Positions 18,499 through 29,908 are shown, counted from the first letter of the stretch. The stretch is 64,000 bases of DNA from Gemmatimonadota bacterium (GCA_031260285.1 JAIRKD010000063.1:1-64000); one strand, 5' to 3'. Made by a program: numbers and translations. The notes: a model not told the origin generated them from the letters alone.

Positions 18499-19325
18499 GA
18501 TTCACTTCCCCCGGTGCGGGAGCGGACAAATGCAGCCATCCCCTCGCGCGTATCCGCCGTCAGCCGGGCAAGGGTATTCACCGTGACACCAGCAGATATC
18601 CCCCCGGAGAACGAGGTTGTATCCTGTGAATACAACAGCCGTTTCGCGAGGCTGAGCGCTGAAGCGCTTCTGCCCGCCAGTTCCCGCACAAACCCGTCAG
18701 CGTGGTCATCAAAACCGGCATCGGGGAAGGTCTCGTTCACCAGCCCGAACCGTTTCATCTCCGAAGCCGGATACTGCTTCCCCGTTGAGATCATTTCGAA
18801 AGCACGTTTCTCCGAGACATTCCGTCGCAGGATTCCAAGGACAATCGCCGGAACAAAACCCAGTTGAACCTCGGGATAACCGAAGATTGCGCTCTCCTCT
18901 GCAAGCACCAGATCACAGGCCGCAGCGAGCCCGCAGCCACCCGCGAGGGCACGACCGCGCACCCGCGCAACAACAGGCTTCTCCAGGGTACGGATGACCA
19001 GGAAGAGTTCAGCGAGTGCCTCCGCGTCACGGAGGTTCTCCACCATGGGAGCGGTGGTGAGGCGGGCGAGGGCAGAGAGATCCGCACCCGCGCAGAAATC
19101 CTTCCCCCTGCCTTCCAGGGTGACAACCCGCACGGAAGCATCATCACCAGCGCGCCGGAAGGCTCTCGCAAGCGCATCAACCAGTTCCCGGTCCAGCGCG
19201 TTCCGCTTCTCCGGCCGGTTGAGGATCAGCCTGCGGACCGGCCCTTCCATTGTTTCAGCAAGTGCATCCTGCGTCCGGTCTTCTCCGGCGCCCTGACCAC
19301 CAGCGCTGCTGGAGGAAACGCTCAT
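18495..19325 (-). CDS. Enoyl-CoA hydratase / isomerase family protein
   Basis: 276 residues of the crotonase superfamily. NRPEKRNALD and the oxyanion segments GKDFCAGADLS and ARVRGRALAGGCGLAAACD are typical, as is FGYPEVQLGFVP. Members hydrate or isomerise enoyl-CoA esters. The ATG at 19325 was chosen because it overlaps the preceding stop by 4 bp (ATGA). Pairing with an AtuA C-terminal-domain protein points towards acyl-CoA (isoprenoid/leucine-type) catabolism, which is inference. Confidence 0.88.
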   Translation of the reverse strand: MSVSSSSAGGQGAGEDRTQDALAETMEGPVRRLILNRPEKRNALDRELVDALARAFRRAGDDASVRVVTLEGRGKDFCAGADLSALARLTTAPMVENLRDAEALAELFLVIRTLEKPVVARVRGRALAGGCGLAAACDLVLAEESAIFGYPEVQLGFVPAIVLGILRRNVSEKRAFEMISTGKQYPASEMKRFGLVNETFPDAGFDDHADGFVRELAGRSASALSLAKRLLYSQDTTSFSGGISAGVTVNTLARLTADTREGMAAFVRSRTGGSES

Positions 19326-19713
19326 GACGCCGGTTCCGCGCTTCCATCCGCCGGAAAATGATCTCCCTCCGGGAAGGAAGCCGCGAGTTCCCCGGGGACA
19401 TCCACCCACATGCGCAGCATGGCGGTGGAAAGCGTCTTCCCCTGCGCGTCTGTCATCAGTGAAACAGTTCCTCCCCCGCCGAGTGACTCGTGGAGGAGGA
19501 AGTTGAGCGCCTGGAGGTTCGGCAGTTCAAATCGCTCCACCGCACCATGGCAGATACCCGTGAAGTGGGCCTTCACGCGTTCCGGCGTCAGTTCGCTGAG
19601 GAGAACCGGATAGTACTCCGGCCGGAGAGCAATCACCCCGATATTGGCGGTATCTCCCTTGTCTCCGGACCGGGCATGAGCGAGCCAGCGGAGCGGAACG
19701 CGCTTCTGGGCCA

Positions 19714-19714
<1 letters not shown>
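19322..19714 (-). CDS. AtuA C-terminal-domain protein
   Basis: 130 residues. It starts with the characteristic LAHARSGDKGDTANIGVIAL and contains FELPNLQALNFLLHESLGGGG, the pattern of the C-terminal domain of AtuA (acyclic terpene utilisation A, formerly DUF1446). Here it is a stand-alone protein, without the large N-terminal AtuA domain in the window. Its start shares a base with the guaB stop (TGATG) and its stop overlaps the enoyl-CoA hydratase start, so the three are translationally coupled. Confidence 0.8.
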
Positions 19715-21195
<1,481 letters not shown>

Positions 21196-21431
21196 TTAAG
21201 CGGCAAACCCGCCGGACCGGGCACGCCTCATGGGCGTACGTTCGGTGCGACGGGCTTTTGATTGCGATTCGGAATCGGATGCTCCATGCGAAAATTTAGG
21301 AGGGCGCAGTCATTCGGTCAAGAACCCTTCCCGTCCGGCGTTTGTGATGCGGCAAAGGCGCGACAGATGGTGCGGCATACGGAACCATCCATCGCGTCAT
21401 CAGCAATGCGGTCAGATGCACAGCCAGGCGA

Positions 21432-21812
21432 TCATGAATCCTGGTTTCCCGTTCCCGGCGGCAGTACGGAACCCCGCGCTTCCGGCTCTTCCCGCGGAGT
21501 GGTGGAAGGCCGGAGGCCCGACTCCACCTCGCGGAAAAACGACCGACCCATGCGGGTGATGTCAGAGAAGACCTTGTCAGCGGTGCCCACCACATCCATC
21601 GTCCCCCGGATCGCGCCCAGGGCAACGCCGTTCATCCGCATGTGGTCTTCCAGCTTCTCCCCGAAGTCGCGCAGTGCTGAGCCGGCACGGGGCTGGTTCT
21701 CCCGGGCGTACTTCGACCCCAGGAACTCGACGTAATCAAGCACCTGATAGACCCGTTCCTCCGGCAGCGACTCCAGCGTCCGCCAGAGTCTTTCCTTCAG
21801 AAGATCATGCAT
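21432..21812 (-). CDS. DUF2281-like small protein
   Basis: 126 residues. The first about 40 residues (LWRTLESLPEERVYQVLDYVEFLGSK region) match the short amphipathic pattern of DUF2281/VapB-like proteins. The middle is helical and the C-terminus is Pro/Gly-rich and probably disordered. No toxin partner lies next to it. It is divergent from the acyltransferase at 21992 and upstream of guaB by 245 bases. Confidence 0.55.
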   Translation of the reverse strand: MHDLLKERLWRTLESLPEERVYQVLDYVEFLGSKYARENQPRAGSALRDFGEKLEDHMRMNGVALGAIRGTMDVVGTADKVFSDITRMGRSFFREVESGLRPSTTPREEPEARGSVLPPGTGNQDS

Positions 21813-21991
21813 TCTCTTCTCCGTTGATGATTTGTCATCGGCACACTTTCCATCGCTCCGGGCACCTCGCAGCGGAACCCCTGACGGGTGCGTAAACGGC
21901 GGACCGTTTGACTACCGGCCAAAGACCGGTCTACCTTTGCGTATCTTTGGTTCCGTTGGTTCCCGACGAACGTATCTTGACCGGCACTTCC

Positions 21992-22807
21992 ATGGTCCTT
22001 CGCCCTCTTCGCCCGCTGGCTCCCGCCGAATCCGCCGGAGAGCTGTACGATTCCTGGCTCGCTGAAATCGAGTCCGCTCTTGCCCGTGGTGACGACCGAT
22101 GGGAGATCTGTCGGCGTACCCTGACGGATATCTATTACCCGGGCCTCTCCGGCATGGATCCTGACACGCTTCCGCTCGCCGCCCGTATAGCGCTGGCGCA
22201 GATGGATGCGCGCAATATCACGCTTGAGCCCGAATATTACACGGAAGTGGACGTTGAGCGTTTCAACGAACGCAAGCCACTCCTCTGGATGTGGCAGATG
22301 TTCGACCGCTCGGCGCTGGGTGGCAACATCCATCTGGGTACCCGTTTCCGCCGGATGCTGGCTCCGTACATCTTCCGCCGGGTAGGGCGCAACTTCAAGG
22401 CGTTCCACTTCGTCGAGTTCTCCTTCGGGTACAACATGGAGGTGGGAGACGATGTTGTGATCCACCGGAACGTGCTGCTCGACGACCGGGGGGGAATCAC
22501 TCTCGGAAACCGGGTCTCGATTTCGGATTACGCAAACATCTACTCCCACACGCACTCCATTGTTGATCAGCTGGATGTGACCTGCGCGCCAACCACCATC
22601 GAGGATGATGTGCGGATCACGTACCACGCAACCGTGCTTGCGGGAACCCGCGTCGGGGAGAACTCGATGGTAGGAGCGCTGGCGGTTGCCACCCACGATG
22701 TGCGGCCCTGGCATGTCAATGTGGGGATTCCGGCGAAGTCTGTGCGTGTAAAACCGAACGCCCCGCCGGAAGCATTCCGGACAACCACGGTGATGCCCAA
22801 GGGATAA
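21992..22807 (+). CDS. Hexapeptide-repeat acyltransferase
   Basis: 271 residues from the ATG at 21992 (an open frame continues upstream to 21908). The C-terminal half shows isoleucine-patch turns of a left-handed beta-helix (VGDDVVIHRNVLLDDRGGITLGN, read as several hexads) and the HTHSI and VNVGIPAKSV segments of Maa/LacA/NodL-type O-acetyltransferases. The N-terminal about 110 residues are helical and unusual for the family. The acceptor is unknown. A TTGACT at 21908-21913 could be its -35 element. Confidence 0.8.
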   Translation: MVLRPLRPLAPAESAGELYDSWLAEIESALARGDDRWEICRRTLTDIYYPGLSGMDPDTLPLAARIALAQMDARNITLEPEYYTEVDVERFNERKPLLWMWQMFDRSALGGNIHLGTRFRRMLAPYIFRRVGRNFKAFHFVEFSFGYNMEVGDDVVIHRNVLLDDRGGITLGNRVSISDYANIYSHTHSIVDQLDVTCAPTTIEDDVRITYHATVLAGTRVGENSMVGALAVATHDVRPWHVNVGIPAKSVRVKPNAPPEAFRTTTVMPKG

Positions 22808-22842
22808 TCTCCCCGGGGATGGAATCCAGAGGATGGAAGCGC

Positions 22843-24213
22843 ATGGCCGATACGTCTGAATACCTTCGCGAACACCGGGAGCGCCACGAGGAGGAGCTGA
22901 AACGCTTCGTGGCCATCCCGAGCGTCAGCGCCCGGTCGGAGTACCAGGCGGACGTCCGGCGCGCGGCGGACTGGCTTGTGGAACGTCTTCTGGAGGCGGG
23001 AATGGCCACCGCTGAGGTCCACCCGACAGAAGGGCATCCGGTTGTGGTATCAGAGTGGCGCGGTGCCCCCGGCGCCCCCACGCTCCTGGTCTACGGGCAC
23101 TACGATGTGCAGCCCCCCGAGCCGCTGGATGAGTGGACCTCCCCACCCTTCGAGCCGGAGGTCCGGGACGGAAAGCTCTACGGCCGAGGGTCGGTGGACG
23201 ACAAGGGCCAGCTCTACATGTACCTGAAAGCCGTCGAGGCGCATATCGCCGTGAACGGTCGGCTTCCGGTCAATCTGGTGATGATCATCGAGGGCGAGGA
23301 GGAGATCGGCTCGCCAAATCTGGAGTCGTTCCTGGTGGAGAACCGGGAGCGGTTTGCCTGTGACGCGGTTCTCATCTCGGATACCGGGATGTTTGCTCCG
23401 GGGCTGCCCTCGATCACCAACGGGCTGCGTGGGCTGGCCTACATGGAGCTGAGGGTTCAGGGGCCGGCGGGTGACCTCCATTCAGGCAGCTACGGGGGCG
23501 CGGTGGTGAATCCGGCGATTGCTCTCGCGGGGATCATCGCAAAGCTTCACGATGAGCATGGCAGAGTCACCATCCCGGGGTTCTACGACGGGGTCCTCCC
23601 GCTTTCTGAGGAAGACCGGAAGCGGATTGCCGCCCTGCCCTTCACCGATGAGGAGTTCCGTGAAGAGGTGGGTTCCCCCGCGCTGGGTGGTGAAGAAGGG
23701 TTCGGAACGCTGGAACGGCTCTGGGTCCGGCCTACACTGGATGTAAACGGTCTGCTTTCCGGCTATACCGGTGAAGGGGCCAAAACGGTGCTGCCCGCGC
23801 GGGCGATGGCCAAGATCTCGATGCGGCTGGTGCCGGACCAGAACTACCGCGATATCGAGGAGAAGTTCACCTCGTACGTCCGCTCTCTCGCTCCGGCGGG
23901 GGTCTCGGTGGAGATCGTTGCGCTTCATGGCGGAGAGCCATGGCATGCCGATCCGGCCCATTCGATCTTCCAGGACGTCGCGGCGGCGCTGAAAGAGGCG
24001 TTCGGGAAGGAGCCCGTCCACATCCGTGAAGGGGGCTCCATTCCGATTGTGGGAGCGTTTGAACAGACACTCAACGCGCCGGTTGTGCTGCTCGGGTTTG
24101 CCCTTCCCGGGTCAAACGCTCATGCGCCCAATGAGTGGTACTCACTGGAGAACTATACGCTGGGGACAAAAACCATCGCCCTGCTTCTGGATAAGGTCGG
24201 CGCGCGCGGCTGA
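22843..24213 (+). CDS. M20 family dipeptidase
   Basis: 456 residues from ATG 22843 (22819 is possible). The zinc ligands and catalytic residues are present: YGHYDVQP, GRGSVDDKG, IIEGEEEIGS, SDTG and a distal His near NAHAPNEWY. The large lid domain is of the CNDP/PepV type. It most resembles bacterial M20F dipeptidases that hydrolyse short peptides in the cytoplasm. It starts 35 bases after the acyltransferase and is probably in its transcript. Confidence 0.93.
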   Translation: MADTSEYLREHRERHEEELKRFVAIPSVSARSEYQADVRRAADWLVERLLEAGMATAEVHPTEGHPVVVSEWRGAPGAPTLLVYGHYDVQPPEPLDEWTSPPFEPEVRDGKLYGRGSVDDKGQLYMYLKAVEAHIAVNGRLPVNLVMIIEGEEEIGSPNLESFLVENRERFACDAVLISDTGMFAPGLPSITNGLRGLAYMELRVQGPAGDLHSGSYGGAVVNPAIALAGIIAKLHDEHGRVTIPGFYDGVLPLSEEDRKRIAALPFTDEEFREEVGSPALGGEEGFGTLERLWVRPTLDVNGLLSGYTGEGAKTVLPARAMAKISMRLVPDQNYRDIEEKFTSYVRSLAPAGVSVEIVALHGGEPWHADPAHSIFQDVAAALKEAFGKEPVHIREGGSIPIVGAFEQTLNAPVVLLGFALPGSNAHAPNEWYSLENYTLGTKTIALLLDKVGARG

Positions 24214-24224
24214 GCTTCCCGGGC

Positions 24225-24256
24225 AGCATCAGTGTGGTGCTGCTGATGATGCTTTT
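24225..24256 (+). terminator. Possible intrinsic terminator after the dipeptidase
   Basis: AGCATC (24225-24230) pairs with GATGCT (24248-24253), with further imperfect pairing inside the stem, followed by TTTT. It lies 12 bases after the dipeptidase stop and before the convergent psd stop. The stem is short, so the call is weak. Confidence 0.4.
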
Positions 24257-24291
24257 CCCGAAGGTCCGGGCGCACAATCGAGCTTCCCCGC

Positions 24292-25188
24292 TCAGCCGGT
24301 GATGGCGATCTGCTCTCCGACCTTCACCTCCAGCCCGGAGGTCAGCCCCTCCCGCAGCCGGACTCCGGGTTCAAAGAGGAGTACCACGGTTGAGCCGAGG
24401 TGGAAGGCCATGATCTCCCGTCCGGCCGCCACGGGTACGGGGGGCTGGTATCTCCTCCGCGGCTCGGGCGGTCGGCTTCGGTTGGTGACAGATCCGCCAC
24501 TCCACTCCGGGTCAAACGCCGCTGAAATCCGTCCCACATTGTAGGCGCCCACCGCGACCACCGCGATCCTTCCCCGGGGTGTATCCAGGTAACACACCAG
24601 CCGTTCATTCCGCACAAACAGTCCGGGGATGTGCATCACCGCGGGCGCATTGACGGGCAGCAGTGTTCCCGGCAGATACGCCGCGGCGGGAACCGCTCCC
24701 GGTGCGGGGGTGTGGATCCGGTGGTAGTGCCGGGGGCTGAGGTAGATCGTCAGGAAGAGACCGTTCCGGTAACGCTCCGCCTCCCCCGCATCTCCCAGAA
24801 GGTCCGCCACCGGGTATTCATGGCCTTTTGCCTGAATCGCGACCCCGTCCCGGATCACGCCGAACCGTCCGACAACCCCGTCGACGGGTGAAGCAAGCGC
24901 GTCCTGACTGGCCGGCCACTCCCGGGCGCCGGGGCGGAGCTGCCGCACAAAAAAGGCGTTCAGCGTCGGATAGTCTTCAAGAGGCAGCTCAACTTCGGAG
25001 AGGTTGATCCCCACAGCGCGCGCAAAGGTGGAGAGCAGCGTGCGTCGGAACGGCTTTGCGATCGGGAAGTCCGCAACCCGCCCGAAGCCGCGGCTCATCC
25101 ACCGCTGCGGGAGCAGGCGCAGGAACGCGAGGATCAGACGCCAGCCGGCGGTCGGCCTGTCCGGAGAAACCTCTGAAGCAGCTTCCAT
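24292..25188 (-). CDS. psd: Phosphatidylserine decarboxylase
   Basis: 298 residues, a proenzyme that cleaves itself to form a pyruvoyl group and makes phosphatidylethanolamine at the inner membrane. The autocleavage motif LGST (FHLGSTVVLLF) is near residue 255. SPVDGVVG, SPRHYHRIHTP (catalytic His) and GAYNVGRI are also conserved. No pssA is adjacent. It is divergent from the M16 pair, with only about 145 bases between starts. Confidence 0.95.
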   Translation of the reverse strand: MEAASEVSPDRPTAGWRLILAFLRLLPQRWMSRGFGRVADFPIAKPFRRTLLSTFARAVGINLSEVELPLEDYPTLNAFFVRQLRPGAREWPASQDALASPVDGVVGRFGVIRDGVAIQAKGHEYPVADLLGDAGEAERYRNGLFLTIYLSPRHYHRIHTPAPGAVPAAAYLPGTLLPVNAPAVMHIPGLFVRNERLVCYLDTPRGRIAVVAVGAYNVGRISAAFDPEWSGGSVTNRSRPPEPRRRYQPPVPVAAGREIMAFHLGSTVVLLFEPGVRLREGLTSGLEVKVGEQIAITG

Positions 25189-25333
25189 TCGAAGTCCGGT
25201 GGAAAGGAGGTACGGGCAGATCCGCGCAAGCGCGCGCGTCCGTCACAGCGGTGTTACATTTCTCCACGCGCCGCCGCAAGGGTGGGCGTCCGGGTTATCA
25301 CCCGGTGACCCTGTTTCCGTGACCGGGAAATCC

Positions 25334-26689
25334 ATGCGGGAAGGACTGCTGAAGCCGTTGCGGATTCCGCAGCGAAGCACAACGCTCTCAAACGGCCTGC
25401 GGGTTGTGGTTCATGAGGATCACACCGCTCCGATCGTGGCTGTTCATCTCATGTACCACGCAGGCTCCAAGGATGAGCAGCCGGGGCGTACGGGCCTCGC
25501 GCACCTTCTGGAACACCTTCTCTTCGAAGGATCACTGCACTGCCCGAAGGGCTCCTTCGACCGGATGCTGGAGCGCGTTGGCGGAACGAACAACGGATCC
25601 ACCTGGTTCGACCGGACGAACTACTACGAGGTTGTCCCCAGCCACGCGGTGGAGCTGGCGCTCTGGCTTGAGCGGGACCGGATGGCGCACTTCCTTCCGG
25701 TTCTCAACAACGAGATCGTGGAGGTCCAGCGCTCGGTGGTGATGAACGAGCGCCGGCAGGTATACGAGAACCGCCCCTACGGGATGGCCTTCGAGCGGCT
25801 GAACCAGCTTCTCTTTCCCCCGGATCATCCGTACTCCTGGCCAACCATCGGGTACATGCCCGACCTGGAGGTGATGGAGCTCGCGGACGCCCGGTCGTTC
25901 TACCAGCGTTACTACACGCCGGATAACGCGGTGCTTGTTCTGGCGGGTGATGTGAACACGGAGGAAGGTTTTGCCTGGGCGGAGAAGTACCTGGGTGACA
26001 TCACCCCGGGGGGGAACCCGCCTGTTCAGCCGGGCCCGCTTGATCCCGGCCCCTCCGGTCGGATCGAGGTGATGGAAGACCGCGTCACCTTCCCGCGTAT
26101 CTATCACGCCACCGCTGTTGCTCCTTTCGGTTCGGACGACTGGGTCGCGCTGGATGTTCTGAGCTACCTCCTGGCCGACGGAGAGAGTTCGCGGCTGCAG
26201 CGGACGCTGATCCGCGAGGAGCAAATTGCACAGGATGTGGATACCTACCTCTACCCAACCCAGCTCACGGGGATCTTCGGTTTTGTGGCGACATCCCGCT
26301 CAGGAGTTGAGCCGGACCGGTTGATCGCCGCAATTGACAAAGTAGTTGCCGGTGTGGCCGAGGGCGGAGTGACGGAAGTCGAGCTGGAAGGTGCCATCCG
26401 CCGCGCCCGGAAGGACCAGCTGCAGACCTTCTCCACCGTGGAAGATCTGGCGGATGAACTGGCGTACGTCACCACGGTGCTTGGCGCGCCGGAGCAGCTG
26501 GAAGAACTGGTCAACCGGTACGTTGAGGTCACCGCCGAGGATATCGCGCGGGTCGCCCGCCGGTACCTCGCCCCTGAACGCAGGGCAACGGTGATTGTGA
26601 TTCCGGGGGCCGGCGGGACCGGAAGTGATGAAGGAATCGACGACGAGGAGTTCGACGGGAATGACGGGGAGGGATACAGCTTTGAGTGA
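25334..26689 (+). CDS. M16 zinc peptidase, catalytically competent
   Basis: 451 residues from ATG 25334. The inverted zinc motif HLLEH (in TGLAHLLEHLLFEGS) with the downstream Glu in NEIVEVQRSVVMNERR is intact, and the C-terminal non-catalytic M16 domain is present. A charged acidic tail ends the protein. No signal peptide is seen at the chosen start. It overlaps the next M16 gene, and the two probably form the usual active/inactive pair. Confidence 0.9.
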   Translation: MREGLLKPLRIPQRSTTLSNGLRVVVHEDHTAPIVAVHLMYHAGSKDEQPGRTGLAHLLEHLLFEGSLHCPKGSFDRMLERVGGTNNGSTWFDRTNYYEVVPSHAVELALWLERDRMAHFLPVLNNEIVEVQRSVVMNERRQVYENRPYGMAFERLNQLLFPPDHPYSWPTIGYMPDLEVMELADARSFYQRYYTPDNAVLVLAGDVNTEEGFAWAEKYLGDITPGGNPPVQPGPLDPGPSGRIEVMEDRVTFPRIYHATAVAPFGSDDWVALDVLSYLLADGESSRLQRTLIREEQIAQDVDTYLYPTQLTGIFGFVATSRSGVEPDRLIAAIDKVVAGVAEGGVTEVELEGAIRRARKDQLQTFSTVEDLADELAYVTTVLGAPEQLEELVNRYVEVTAEDIARVARRYLAPERRATVIVIPGAGGTGSDEGIDDEEFDGNDGEGYSFE

Positions 26690-28028
26690 ACATGGCCTGA
26701 ATCGCGCGGATGAGCGCGTTTCACAGGTTCTTCCCGTCCCCACGCCGGGCGCGCCTCCGGCGCCGGTTGTTCCGGCGGTTGAGCGGTTTGTCCTGGGCAA
26801 CGGGCTGCGGGTGATGGCAATCCCGCGCAGGGAGCTTCCCCAGGTTGCGGCCCGGCTGGTGGTTCCGGCGGGGTCCGCGGCGGATCCGCCTGGACAGGCG
26901 GGAGTGGCTTCCCTGACGGCGGCTCTGCTTCCCGAGGGAACCGCCCGGCTCACCGCCGTTGAACTGAATGAGCGGATCGACGGGCTCGGCGCGTCCATCG
27001 GCTCCCGGGCGGGTCACGACTTCAGTGAGATCGATCTCGGTTCACTCGGGGAGACTTTTGAGGAGGCGCTTGGCCTTCTGGCCGGAATCGTCACCGATCC
27101 GGTCTTCCCGGAGCGTGAGGTGGAACGGGTGCGGGCGGAGATCCTCGACGCACTGGACGCCCGCCTTGATGAGCCGGCCAATGTCGCGGACGACCGCATT
27201 GCCATGGCGATGTTCGGCGCGAACCATCCCTACGGACGCCTTCCCGCCGGCACCGCGGAGGGAGTGCGGAAGCTCCGGCGCCTCGACCTGATCAACTTCC
27301 ACGCGGACCGGTACCGGCCCGACGGGTCACTGTTTGTGGTCTCCGGCGACTTCAATATCGAGACACTCCGCGCGCTTCTGGAGAAGGCGTTTGAACGCTG
27401 GGAGGGTCGTGTGGAGCCGGCTGTCTACCCGGAGCCGCGGTTCGCTCCGCTGGAGGGAGATTCGCTGATCACCATCCACCGGGAGGGTGCGGAACAGGCG
27501 GAGATCCGGTTTGAAGGAGCAGGGATCCCCCGTAACCATCCCGACTGGATCGCTGCTTCCGTCGCCAACTACATCATCGGTGGAAGTACAATCACGGGTC
27601 GTCTGGGCGCAAATCTGCGCGAGGACAAGGGATGGACGTACGGAATCCGCTCCGGATTCTCGGCGGGTGTCCAGCCGGCGGGATGGTCGGTGGAAACCGC
27701 CGTGGATGCGGCCGTGGCGGACGACGCAATCAACGAGATCATCCACGAGCTGCGACGGATCATCACTTCGCCGATCGAGGACGAGGAGCTGGAACGGGCC
27801 CGGGAGGCGCTGGTGCTTTCGCTCCCGCGCGCCTTTGAAACCCCGAGCCGCGTTGTGGCCCGGCTGGCGACACAGGAGGCATACGGACTGCCCGCGGACT
27901 ACTGGGAGACCTTCCCCGCCAGGGTGATGGCAGTTGACCGGGAGATGGTCCGGAAGATCGCGACGGAGCACTTCGACCCCGCAAGGCTGGCCCGTGTGGT
28001 TGTCCGCCCGCCCGTGGGACCCCGATGA
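26682..28028 (+). CDS. M16 peptidase-like subunit lacking the zinc motif
   Basis: 448 residues if the TTG at 26682 is used. It sits 8 bases after a GGGAGGG SD and overlaps the previous gene by 8 bp; ATG 26661 is an alternative. Both M16 domains are recognisable (GNGLRVMAIPRRELPQ and the conserved REDKGWTYGIRSGF). The HxxEH position reads ASLTAALLPEGT, so it cannot bind zinc. Such paralogues act as the non-catalytic partner of an M16 heterodimer. Confidence 0.88.
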   Translation: MSEHGLNRADERVSQVLPVPTPGAPPAPVVPAVERFVLGNGLRVMAIPRRELPQVAARLVVPAGSAADPPGQAGVASLTAALLPEGTARLTAVELNERIDGLGASIGSRAGHDFSEIDLGSLGETFEEALGLLAGIVTDPVFPEREVERVRAEILDALDARLDEPANVADDRIAMAMFGANHPYGRLPAGTAEGVRKLRRLDLINFHADRYRPDGSLFVVSGDFNIETLRALLEKAFERWEGRVEPAVYPEPRFAPLEGDSLITIHREGAEQAEIRFEGAGIPRNHPDWIAASVANYIIGGSTITGRLGANLREDKGWTYGIRSGFSAGVQPAGWSVETAVDAAVADDAINEIIHELRRIITSPIEDEELERAREALVLSLPRAFETPSRVVARLATQEAYGLPADYWETFPARVMAVDREMVRKIATEHFDPARLARVVVRPPVGPR

Positions 28029-29539
28029 GTACGGACCGGTATCCGACGTTTGCGATGCTCCGGCTCTCCTCGGAGCTGGCGACCAAGGCCCGCCAGACGC
28101 GGAAGCGGTTCATGCGGAAGCTTGTCGAGAATGTGCGGGAAGCGATGCGTTCAACCGGAGCAGACTTCACGGTGGAGTCCATCTGGACGCGCATTCTTGT
28201 ACATACCAATGCTGACCCTGCTGCCCTCCGGGTGCTGAGCCGTGTGGCCGGCCTCTCCTCGTACTCGGTGGTTCTGGAGCGCTGCCCCGCGGAACTTGAC
28301 GAGATTGTCCGGACGGGTGTAAAGCTCTTCGGAGAAGCGGTCAAGGGGCGCAGCTACGCGGTACGGGCGCGGCGCAGCGGGACCCACCCGTTCAGCTCCA
28401 GTGATGTGATGTACGCCCTTGGCGCCGCGCTGAACCCTGGTGCCCGTGTAGATCTCACCCACCCCGATATCGAGGTTGAGGTGGAGGTCCGGGATGGAGA
28501 AGCGTACTTCATCTCGCCCCGGGAGCCGGGTCTGGGAGGGCTGCCGCTGGGTCTGGAAGGTCGCGCGATCTGTCTGATCTCCGGAGGGTTCGACTCCGCC
28601 GCCGCCGCCTGGATGCTGCTGAAGCGGGGTGTCCAGCTGGATTATGTCTTCTGCAACCTCGCGGGTGGAGCGTACGAACGCTCTGTTGTCGGCGTCGCAA
28701 AAACCCTCGCGGACGACTGGAGCCATGGGACCCGGCCGAAGCTTCATGTCGTCAACTTCAATGATGTGGTGGATGACCTGCGCGCCCACTCCCCGCCCCG
28801 CCTCTGGCAGCTGGTGCTCAAGCGGCTGATGTATGCCGCGGCGGAACAGGTGGCGAAGGAGACCGGCGCACTGGCAATCATCACCGGAGAAGCTCTTGGT
28901 CAGGTCTCCTCACAGACACTCGCCAACCTGGCCGCGATTGACGGAGCAACGACACTGCCCGTTTTCCGCCCCCTGATCGGCTTCGACAAGACCGATATTG
29001 TTGATCTGACCCGGAAGATCGGTACCTTTGATCTCTCCTCGAAGGTCAAGGAGTACTGCGCAATTGCTCCGGGCAACCCCGCCACCGCGGCCAGTGTGGC
29101 GGAGACAGAGAGCGCGTGCGCGGGGCTCAATCCGGCAATTCTGGCAGGGGCACTGGAGAACCGCAGACAGCTTGACCTCCGGACCCTTCGGGGCGCGGAC
29201 CTCATTCTCGACTACCTTTTTGTGGATGAAGTGCCCTCGGGTGCGGTGGTGCTCGACCTCCGGCCGGAGGAGGAGTGGCTGGACTGGCGTTATCCGGGCT
29301 CCATCCGGCGCGACAGCTGGGAGGTCTCCGCCAATCCTGCCTCCCTGGACCGTGACACGACCTACGTCCTGCACTGCGGCCAGGGGCTCCAGTCCGCCCA
29401 GGTTGCGGAGGTCCTGCAGCGCGCCGGGCTGGAAGCCTACGCCTACCGTGGAGGGACTCCCGCGCTGCGTGGGAAAGCCACCTCCGAGACAGTTGTGAGC
29501 GGAACAGTCAACGGCGCGGGAACCGTGACAGATGCCTGA
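28025..29539 (+). CDS. thiI: tRNA 4-thiouridine synthase ThiI with rhodanese domain
   Basis: 504 residues. It has an N-terminal ferredoxin-like/THUMP region (about 1-170), a PP-loop ATPase with ISGGFDSAAA near 185-195, and Cys in VKEYCAIAP. The C-terminal rhodanese domain (about 400-480) has the persulfide Cys in LHCGQG. It adenylates and thiolates U8 of tRNAs and can feed thiazole synthesis. It overlaps the M16-like gene by 4 bp, giving an odd M16-M16-thiI operon. Confidence 0.95.
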   Translation: MSTDRYPTFAMLRLSSELATKARQTRKRFMRKLVENVREAMRSTGADFTVESIWTRILVHTNADPAALRVLSRVAGLSSYSVVLERCPAELDEIVRTGVKLFGEAVKGRSYAVRARRSGTHPFSSSDVMYALGAALNPGARVDLTHPDIEVEVEVRDGEAYFISPREPGLGGLPLGLEGRAICLISGGFDSAAAAWMLLKRGVQLDYVFCNLAGGAYERSVVGVAKTLADDWSHGTRPKLHVVNFNDVVDDLRAHSPPRLWQLVLKRLMYAAAEQVAKETGALAIITGEALGQVSSQTLANLAAIDGATTLPVFRPLIGFDKTDIVDLTRKIGTFDLSSKVKEYCAIAPGNPATAASVAETESACAGLNPAILAGALENRRQLDLRTLRGADLILDYLFVDEVPSGAVVLDLRPEEEWLDWRYPGSIRRDSWEVSANPASLDRDTTYVLHCGQGLQSAQVAEVLQRAGLEAYAYRGGTPALRGKATSETVVSGTVNGAGTVTDA

Positions 29540-29608
29540 GCAGTGGAGGAGATCCCACTGCCACTTCCCCTCCTCCAGGTTGAGCAGGGGATGGATGGGC
29601 CTTCGCGC

Positions 29609-29908
29609 TCAGGACTCGGGCTTCCAGGAGCTGTTCTCGCCTGACTCCTCACTGTCATCCGGGACCACTTCCAGTCTGGGAAGCGGCTGCCCGGCAACCG
29701 CGTTACGGGCGATCCCCTCCCAGCCGCACTCCATACACCACCGCCGCGAGCCCATCGCGCGGAGAGGTCGTGACGCCCAGGTTCTGATCGCGATGGTCTC
29801 GCCGGAACATCTCGGGCACTCCCGTCCCACGGGGAGGAAGAGGTACAGGAGGATAAAGGGCGATATCAGCATCGCCAGCCACAAGCCGGTTACGAGCAAC
29901 CAGAACAT
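29609..29908 (-). CDS. Small membrane protein with zinc ribbon
   Basis: 99 residues. One strong membrane helix (about 3-26) is followed by a cytoplasmic zinc-binding knuckle pair, CPRC and CMECGW, and an acidic tail. ATG 29908 was chosen because GGAGGAGGG precedes it by about 4 bases. It converges on thiI. No known family, but the cysteine pattern and SD support expression. Confidence 0.68.
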   Translation of the reverse strand: MFWLLVTGLWLAMLISPFILLYLFLPVGRECPRCSGETIAIRTWASRPLRAMGSRRWCMECGWEGIARNAVAGQPLPRLEVVPDDSEESGENSSWKPES

